Assembly: GCA_033762255.1 (NCBI GenBank)
Contig: JANRLT010000061.1
Coordinates: 1-63,282 of the forward strand
DNA from: Pirellulales bacterium
GTDB taxonomy: Bacteria > Planctomycetota > Planctomycetia > Pirellulales > JALHPA01
Direction of reading: 5' to 3'
Length of the DNA stretch: 63,282 nt
This document shows, piece after piece, positions 63,145 through 63,282 of this stretch. Every line of letters begins with the position of its first letter. The stretch's first letter is position 1. A program made the translations under genes and the position numbers. Under the pieces are notes generated by a model. The model saw nothing but the letters and a program-made list of their open reading frames with translations, searched no databases and was not told where the DNA came from.

Positions 63145-63282
63145 GGCGGACCCTAATCTGAAACGCAATTTATGTCAATAAAATAATTTCCCGCAGGGGG
63201 AATTGGGGTTGTAAAAAACATGGCTGGACGTTACTAGCGGTGCGGGTATCTGACATCCACGCCACTGGGAACGGAGTTCCAG
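63145..63282 (+). mobile_element. 5' end of the same insertion sequence, right copy
   Basis: All 138 bases match the reverse complement of 52-189 except one. It begins GGCGGACCC and ends two bases before the position where the transposase ATG lies in the left copy, so the transposase would start just outside the window on the plus strand. The element interrupts a DUF2075-type gene at its left boundary. Both copies therefore point outward from the window with their 5' ends facing inward. Confidence 0.85.

Overview
The window looks like chromosome of a planctomycete, most plausibly of the Pirellulales type. The signs are a DUF1559 protein with a prepilin-like N-terminus, a DUF1844 protein, two Gfo/Idh/MocA oxidoreductases and a xylose-isomerase-like epimerase with Tat-type leaders, an 'MQNPYASP' membrane protein, two Ser/Thr kinases with variant motifs, a CsrA with a long tail, a PEP-CTERM protein, a 1235-residue SecA, and moderately high GC with only occasional clear Shine-Dalgarno sites. 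No rRNA, tRNA or CRISPR was seen. Assignments rest on reading the sequence; no database search was run.

Edges: both ends of the window lie inside two copies of the same insertion sequence (IS). They share a 138-base segment in inverted orientation (52-189 and 63145-63282, one mismatch). The left copy interrupts a REP-associated tyrosine transposase (RAYT) gene that is also frameshifted and sits beside an array of GTAG-type palindromes. The right copy interrupts the 3' part of a DUF2075-type ATPase/helicase gene. The window may simply be a contig bounded by a repeated IS.

Layout: 1.2-8 kb holds the DUF1559 protein, tandem repeats, a B12-binding radical SAM protein, a Uma2 nuclease-fold protein, DUF1844 and waaA. 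8-15 kb holds secA, an ECF-like sigma factor and a Gln-rich membrane coiled-coil protein. 15-24 kb holds a DCC-family thiol protein, a TlpA-like thioredoxin, a 1426-residue VWA protein and a Gfo/Idh enzyme. 24-30 kb holds a membrane kinase, a PilZ-like protein, mutY and two unassigned proteins. 30.7-35.5 kb holds tyrA, a purS-purL fusion and purQ. 35.5-41 kb holds a Cys-rich lipoprotein, a 29-residue basic peptide, galM-like, bioD, a PEP-CTERM protein and a second Gfo/Idh. 41.4-43.6 kb is a small accessory patch with an intact RAYT flanked by REP pairs. 43.6-59 kb holds SDR, DedA, csrA, two alpha/beta hydrolases, GNAT, plsC, a lipoprotein, a small kinase, accD, a histidine-phosphatase relative without catalytic histidines, rpe, scpB and a sugar epimerase. 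59.4-62.7 kb holds a fasciclin/ECF sigma/RskA-like anti-sigma module and a Tat-exported epimerase.

Systems worth attention: (i) two RAYT/REP systems, one intact and one decaying; (ii) the FAS1-sigma-anti-sigma cassette, whose composition recalls mycobacterial SigK/RskA/MPT70; (iii) csrA, whose leader has an ANGGA motif in a hairpin loop and a second over the ribosome binding site; (iv) the IS leader, where start codon and ribosome binding site can be sequestered. None of these is proven novel from sequence alone.
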